A DNA stretch of 64,000 bases from JAGXTF01 sp044224315. Lineage in GTDB: Bacteria > Bacteroidota > Bacteroidia > NS11-12g > UBA955. The stretch lies in assembly GCA_044224315.1 (NCBI GenBank), contig JBGAKR010000004.1, positions 271,324 to 335,323 of the forward strand. Direction: 5' to 3'. Below, in pieces: positions 60,003 through 64,000 of this stretch. The notes under the pieces are model-generated. The model was not told the DNA's origin. It saw nothing but the letters and a program-made list of their open reading frames with translations, and did no database searches. The translations under genes were made by a program, and so were the position numbers. Within the stretch, counting starts at the first letter, position 1, and every line of letters begins with the position of its first letter.

Positions 60003-61511
60003 ATGGCCAACATAGGTAAAGTATCACAAATCATTGGGCCTGTAGTCGATGTTAGCTTCAACGAAGCTGGCTCATATTTGCCCAAGATCTACAACTCATT
60101 AATAGTAAAACGCGAAAACGCGGCTGATTTGGTGCTGGAAGTACAGCAACACTTAGGCGAGAACATGGTGCGCACCATTGCGATGGACTCATCCGACGGG
60201 TTATACCGTGGCATGGAAGCCATCGATACCGGTGTTGGTATTACCATGCCAACCGGTGAAGCCATTCGCGGTCGTTTGTTAAACGTTGTAGGCGAAAGTA
60301 TTGACGGTATGCGTGCCGTTGACAATTCAAACGGACGTGCCATCCACCAGGCTGCACCTACCTTCGAAAACCTGTCAACCAGTACCGAACCCCTTTATAC
60401 CGGTATTAAGGTTATCGACCTGCTCGAACCTTATGCCAAAGGAGGTAAAATCGGATTGTTTGGTGGTGCGGGTGTAGGTAAAACCGTATTGATCATGGAA
60501 CTCATCAACAACATTGCAAAAGCATACTCTGGTATGTCTGTATTTGCTGGTGTTGGTGAAAGAACCCGCGAAGGAAATGACCTTTTGCGCGAGATGATTG
60601 AATCTGGCGTTATTAAATATGGCAAAGAATTCCTGAAAAGCATGGAAGAAGGCGGATGGGATCTTAGCAAAATTGATTACGATGAACTGAGCCAAAGCCA
60701 GGCTACCCTTGTGTTCGGTCAAATGAACGAACCTCCGGGTGCACGTGCCCGTGTGGCATTGTCTGGTCTTACCGTTGCCGAATATTTCCGCGATGGAGAT
60801 GGCCAAGGCGCAGGTAAAGACATTCTGTTCTTTATCGATAACATTTTCCGTTTCACACAAGCTGGTTCTGAGGTATCTGCATTGCTGGGTCGTATGCCTT
60901 CAGCGGTGGGTTACCAACCAACCCTGGCTACCGAGATGGGTGTGATGCAAGAACGTATTACTTCAACCTCACGTGGTTCTATTACCTCTGTACAAGCGGT
61001 ATATGTACCTGCGGATGACTTGACGGATCCAGCCCCTGCTACCACGTTTGCTCACCTTGATGCTACTACCGTATTGAGCCGTAAAATTGCCGAGTTGGGT
61101 ATTTACCCTGCGGTGGATCCTTTGGATTCTACCAGCCGTATTCTTACCCGCGAAATCCTGGGTGAAGATCACTACGCCTGCGCACAACGTGTAAAAGAAT
61201 TGCTGCAACGCTACAAAGAATTGCAGGATATCATCGCCATTCTGGGTATGGATGAGTTGAGTGAAGAAGATAAACTGGTTGTAAGCCGCGCCCGTCGCGT
61301 TCAACGTTTCCTTTCTCAGCCCTTCCACGTTGCCGAACAATTTACCGGCCTGAAAGGTGTTTTGGTAGACATTAAAGATACCATCAAAGGCTTCAACATG
61401 ATTATGGATGGTGAAGTGGATGAATATCCCGAAGCTGCTTTCAACCTGGTGGGTACCATCGAAGATGCCATCGAAAAAGGTAAAAAATTAATGGCCGAAG
61501 CTGCTGCTTAA
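60003..61511 (+). CDS. atpD: F1F0 ATP synthase subunit beta
   Basis: 502 residues, full length. Catalytic subunit of the F1 head. Walker A GGAGVGKT (154-161), GERTREGNDL with the catalytic Glu, Walker B ILFFIDNIFRFTQAGSE, and ALLGRMPSAVGYQPTLATEM all present. Followed after 2 nt by atpC; the other F1F0 genes are not in the window, in line with the separate atpDC pair common in Bacteroidota. Its own promoter and a downstream terminator make a clean two-gene unit. Confidence 0.97.
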   Translation: MANIGKVSQIIGPVVDVSFNEAGSYLPKIYNSLIVKRENAADLVLEVQQHLGENMVRTIAMDSSDGLYRGMEAIDTGVGITMPTGEAIRGRLLNVVGESIDGMRAVDNSNGRAIHQAAPTFENLSTSTEPLYTGIKVIDLLEPYAKGGKIGLFGGAGVGKTVLIMELINNIAKAYSGMSVFAGVGERTREGNDLLREMIESGVIKYGKEFLKSMEEGGWDLSKIDYDELSQSQATLVFGQMNEPPGARARVALSGLTVAEYFRDGDGQGAGKDILFFIDNIFRFTQAGSEVSALLGRMPSAVGYQPTLATEMGVMQERITSTSRGSITSVQAVYVPADDLTDPAPATTFAHLDATTVLSRKIAELGIYPAVDPLDSTSRILTREILGEDHYACAQRVKELLQRYKELQDIIAILGMDELSEEDKLVVSRARRVQRFLSQPFHVAEQFTGLKGVLVDIKDTIKGFNMIMDGEVDEYPEAAFNLVGTIEDAIEKGKKLMAEAAA

Positions 61512-61513
61512 TT

Positions 61514-61744
61514 ATGCAGGTTGAAATTTTAACCCCCGATAAAGCCCTTTTCAGCGGCAATGCCGATGTGGTTTCCCTACCCGGTATTAACGGTAGTTTT
61601 CAAATTCTCGAAAACCACGCTCCCCTGATTGCCAACTTAGGCAAAGGTACCCTTAGCATTAAAAGTGCATCCGAACTGCAATCTTTTGAAGTAAAAGGTG
61701 GTTTGGTAGAGGTACTTAAAAATAAAATTGTAGTGCTGGTTTAA
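61514..61744 (+). CDS. atpC: F1F0 ATP synthase subunit epsilon, short form
   Basis: 76 residues. MQVEILTPDKALFSGNADVV and LPGINGSFQILENHAPLIAN are the N-terminal beta-sandwich that contacts gamma and the c ring. The usual C-terminal helical hairpin (making ~130 residues) is absent; the short form is common in Bacteroidota, and implies no epsilon-type inhibition of ATP hydrolysis. It lies 2 nt after atpD and ends 23 nt before a strong terminator. Confidence 0.93.
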   Translation: MQVEILTPDKALFSGNADVVSLPGINGSFQILENHAPLIANLGKGTLSIKSASELQSFEVKGGLVEVLKNKIVVLV

Positions 61745-61767
61745 CACTAACAAAATCTGAATTTTTT

Positions 61768-61800
61768 AATCCCCTTGCCTCAAACAAGGGGATTTTTTTT
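61768..61800 (+). terminator. Intrinsic terminator of atpDC
   Basis: 10-bp stem AATCCCCTTG / CAAGGGGATT with a 7-nt loop, then a run of T (61793-61800). Confidence 0.9.
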
Positions 61801-61828
61801 AACCCCGCCATTTCCACTTTTTTGGTTC

Positions 61829-61836
61829 TATTTTTG
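61829..61836 (+). promoter_or_regulatory. Putative promoter box for the lycopene cyclase gene
   Basis: TATTTTTG matches TAnnTTTG, 32 nt upstream of the ATG at 61869. Confidence 0.5.
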
Positions 61837-61868
61837 CACCCATTCCCCCAAATAGCCTGCCTTTCCGG

Positions 61869-62615
61869 ATGCACTATACCTACTTGCTTATAAATATTTT
61901 AATTGTGGCATTGCCAGTCGGAATTTCATTTTTTATTAAAATGGAATTTTACCGGAAATGGAAATTTGCGTTTCTCGGTATTGGCTTTGCGAGCCTGCTT
62001 TTTGTTGCATGGGATATGATTTTTACCCGGCTGGGAATCTGGAAATTCAACCCGGCTTACACCACCGGGCCGCATATTTATACCCTGCCTTGGGAAGAAG
62101 TGCTGTTCTTTATCACTGTACCGTATACCTGCCTGTATGCATACGAATGCCTTCGGGTTTATTTTCCCGGCAGAGGCAAAGTATGGATTGGGAAACTCTT
62201 CGGTTGGGGCATCGTATCTCTGTGTTTAGTTACCCTTTATTATCGCTACGATCAGTTGTTTACCTCCGTTACGGCTATTTTATTATTGGTAACTTACCTC
62301 AACCATTTATGGGTTACCAAAGGCGATTACCTCAATCACCTGCTGGTTGCCTGGATTATTGTAATGGTACCCATGGCCCTGGTAGATGGATTTATTACCG
62401 GATTGCCCATTATAGAATATGACGCCATGCAAATTACCAATCTGCGTATTGGTCCAATACCCGTTGAATTGTTTTTTTACAATCTGTTGTATTTAACCTG
62501 GATGATATGGGTATACGAACGCTATAAGCAAAGACCCTACTGGAAACAAATGGAGAGAGAGGCCCGAGAACTGCGTAAATTGGAACGCCAAAAGGCCAAA
62601 ATGGCTAAACCTTAG
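61869..62615 (+). CDS. Lycopene cyclase domain protein (CrtYc/CrtYd fused type)
   Basis: 248 residues, about seven membrane helices. Two halves each carry a PxE(x)-type motif: PWEEVLFFITVPY (74-86) and IPVELFFYNLLYL (~197-209), the mark of the heterodimer-type lycopene beta-cyclases fused into one chain. It would close the end rings of lycopene to beta-carotene in the inner membrane. The C-terminus is a charged helix (MEREARELRKLERQKAKMAK). No other carotenoid genes are next to it. Its stop overlaps that of the convergent MCE gene by 3 nt. Confidence 0.88.
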   Translation: MHYTYLLINILIVALPVGISFFIKMEFYRKWKFAFLGIGFASLLFVAWDMIFTRLGIWKFNPAYTTGPHIYTLPWEEVLFFITVPYTCLYAYECLRVYFPGRGKVWIGKLFGWGIVSLCLVTLYYRYDQLFTSVTAILLLVTYLNHLWVTKGDYLNHLLVAWIIVMVPMALVDGFITGLPIIEYDAMQITNLRIGPIPVELFFYNLLYLTWMIWVYERYKQRPYWKQMEREARELRKLERQKAKMAKP

Positions 62616-63607
62616 CGGGCCGAATCTGTTGCAGGAAAGCAGTTATTTACTTTTGCACTTTGGGCTTTGGCTTTTTTGCGCTGCTTTTTACCCCATGGCA
62701 ATGGAATATACTTCTCGGGGTATGCTTTCAAATCATTAATTAAACATTGCAATGAAGCCGTGGTTCCAGTGAGATTCTTGTATAATTCATCGTCATTGGC
62801 CAGTTTGCCTAAGGTTCCTTTGCCCGATTTAATATCACCCGCAATGCCACCAAGTGAATTTACCGTTTGTTCCAGATTGGTAATCAAAGCGTCCACACGC
62901 ACACTATCCAGTTGATTGGTGAGTTTTTCAACGCTTTTAAGACTATTGTCCAGGCTTTTGCCATATCCTTCCAGGTTGCCTGAGAATGAAGCCAGGTTAT
63001 TCATGCTGGTGTTTAATCCGGGGCGCACATCTTCAATGGCCCCTTTAATTTGTTCAATTGTACCGCGCACTTGTGCAACCAACTCGGGCAATTGGTCGAA
63101 AGTATGTTTCACCGATGCCCGTCCAATGAGTGCATTCAGGTTTGCCAATAAGGAGTCGGCTCCGGCAGCAATGGGGGCAATTTTTTCATTTACCATGCTC
63201 ATCACATCGCGGGTATACTGGGGCAAAAGAGTGTCACCATCCACGGCAGATTGCTTATCGTGGCTCAAAATCAGTTTTAACGTGGTATTACCCAATATGG
63301 CCGATTCGATTTTAATCATGGATTTGCGCGGTATGCGCATAGCTGAATAAACTTCCAGTTTGGCTACAATTCTGCCACTGTTTTCATCCATAGATAGTTT
63401 TCGAACCTGTCCAATGCGATAGCCGTTAAACATGATTGGAGTATTATCTACCAGCCCCTGGGCACTGTCATACAATACAAAAAACTCCCGGGCACGGGTA
63501 AAAGGATTATCCTTACCCACCATATAATTATACCCCAAAATAAGGATGGTGATTGAAATGGCGGTGAGGCTTCCTACCTTGGTTTCTTTAGATACTCCTT
63601 TAAACAC
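62612..63607 (-). CDS. MlaD/MCE-domain lipid transport protein
   Basis: 331 residues, starting at a GTG (63607); no ATG is in frame nearby and a promoter box lies 16 nt upstream. One N-terminal membrane helix (~12-30) is followed by a single MCE domain (~38-116: FFVLYDSAQGLVDNTPIMFN, GYRIGQVRKL, ILGNTTLKLIL), then a long helical segment with heptad-like spacing (LPELVAQVRGTIEQI, LDNSLKSVEKLTNQLDSV). It is the substrate-binding part of an Mla-type phospholipid transporter between the two membranes; the ATPase and permease genes are not in the window. Confidence 0.9.
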   Translation of the reverse strand: MFKGVSKETKVGSLTAISITILILGYNYMVGKDNPFTRAREFFVLYDSAQGLVDNTPIMFNGYRIGQVRKLSMDENSGRIVAKLEVYSAMRIPRKSMIKIESAILGNTTLKLILSHDKQSAVDGDTLLPQYTRDVMSMVNEKIAPIAAGADSLLANLNALIGRASVKHTFDQLPELVAQVRGTIEQIKGAIEDVRPGLNTSMNNLASFSGNLEGYGKSLDNSLKSVEKLTNQLDSVRVDALITNLEQTVNSLGGIAGDIKSGKGTLGKLANDDELYKNLTGTTASLQCLINDLKAYPEKYIPLPWGKKQRKKAKAQSAKVNNCFPATDSAR

Positions 63608-63623
63608 GATGATATTAAAGGTA

Positions 63624-63631
63624 CAAAATTA
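63624..63631 (-). promoter_or_regulatory. Putative promoter box for the MCE gene
   Basis: Minus strand TAATTTTG matches TAnnTTTG, 16 nt upstream of the GTG start. Confidence 0.45.
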
Positions 63632-63798
63632 ACCTAAAAACACGAATAGTTATAAAACAAAAACCCCCAAGGCGATAGAAGAATCAAAACTGTAGCTTAA
63701 AGTAGATTTTAAACTACTTATAGCATATAAAGGAACGATAATTAATCAAATTTGCAAGTTATCAATAGAAATTTCGCATTAATAAACATTTACAAAAC

Positions 63799-63828
63799 AA
63801 AAAGGGCTGCCAATTGGCAGCCCTTTTT
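63799..63828 (-). terminator. Intrinsic terminator of the gene at the window end
   Basis: Perfect 13-bp stem AAAAAGGGCTGCC / GGCAGCCCTTTTT with AATT loop. Symmetric, but placed 20 nt after the stop of the minus-strand gene ending at 63849. Confidence 0.9.
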
Positions 63829-63848
63829 ATATGTTTCAGTTAATTAGA

Positions 63849-64000
63849 TTAACGAGTTAATACAATCTGACGGGTGGTGGTTTCACCATTGTTGGTCAGA
63901 CGTACGCTGTAGATTCCGTTGCTGAATGCACTCAGATCCAGTTTTTGGGTTCCGAATCCACCCTGGATGTTTTTCATCTCAGTTACTTTCACACCAGCTG
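63849..64000 (-). CDS. C-terminal end of a type IX-secreted protein, 5' end outside the window
   Basis: The minus strand encodes ~50 residues that end ...LDLSAFSNGIYSVRLTNNGE TTTRQIVLTR before TAA at 63849-63851. This is the last part of a type A sorting domain (GIYSVRL strand and final basic residues). The body of the protein lies beyond the window. A strong terminator follows. Confidence 0.8.
   Translation of the reverse strand, partial: AGVKVTEMKNIQGGFGTQKLDLSAFSNGIYSVRLTNNGETTTRQIVLTR

Overview
The window looks like chromosomal DNA from a member of the Bacteroidota (class not resolved). Evidence is the number of secreted proteins ending in type IX secretion sorting domains (29679-31040, 51370-53979, 56065-57408 and 63849-64000 of type A; 31102-36426 of type B, the gliding-associated kind), promoters of the TAnnTTTG type, starts without Shine-Dalgarno sequences, an isolated atpD-atpC pair with a very short epsilon subunit, and split vitamin-B12-type methionine synthase. 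There are no rRNAs, no tRNAs that I could see, no CRISPR array and no transposase.

Layout. 1-3658: the tail of a large unknown protein and a coupled fibronectin-III protein. 3779-10527: five tightly packed or overlapping plus-strand genes that I read as a MoxR-vWA-beta-propeller ternary system (accessory bpX-like protein, MoxR AAA+ ATPase, second bpX-like protein, vWA plus propeller protein, bpX6-like protein with TPR-type repeats). This is the most interesting system here; systems of this type were described computationally as NTP-dependent conflict systems, and none of the function is shown by the sequence itself. 10540-19250: minus-strand metabolic and membrane genes (GT-C glycosyltransferase, leucine/valine dehydrogenase with a broken 5' end, homocysteine methyltransferase module, phosphatidylserine decarboxylase, glutamate dehydrogenase). 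17.6-21.2 kb is rich in intergenic repeats, including a 97-bp tandem array.

20116-31040: sensor kinase, two related lipoprotein/four-helix membrane proteins (21727-22401, 26432-27130), a DapB-like reductase coupled to a cation/proton antiporter, an acyltransferase, PcrA/UvrD helicase and a type IX cargo protein. 31102-36426 is a 1774-residue PKD-rich surface protein. 36977-43605 holds membrane and WG-repeat proteins, then the rpsP-rimM-trmD translation operon and an overlapping exonuclease-RluA-dihaem peroxidase set.

43607-64000: transglutaminase-like protein, YkgJ, a LepA gene whose first ~20 codons (including the G1 P-loop) are missing at a sharp junction with ykgJ, DprA, YidC, an ECF sigma / membrane regulator / secreted protein set (51370-55989), a TPR adenylate cyclase, atpDC, a lycopene cyclase-domain protein and an MCE/MlaD protein. 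Seven genes have a promoter box only 4-6 nt from the start codon, which suggests leaderless or nearly leaderless transcripts.
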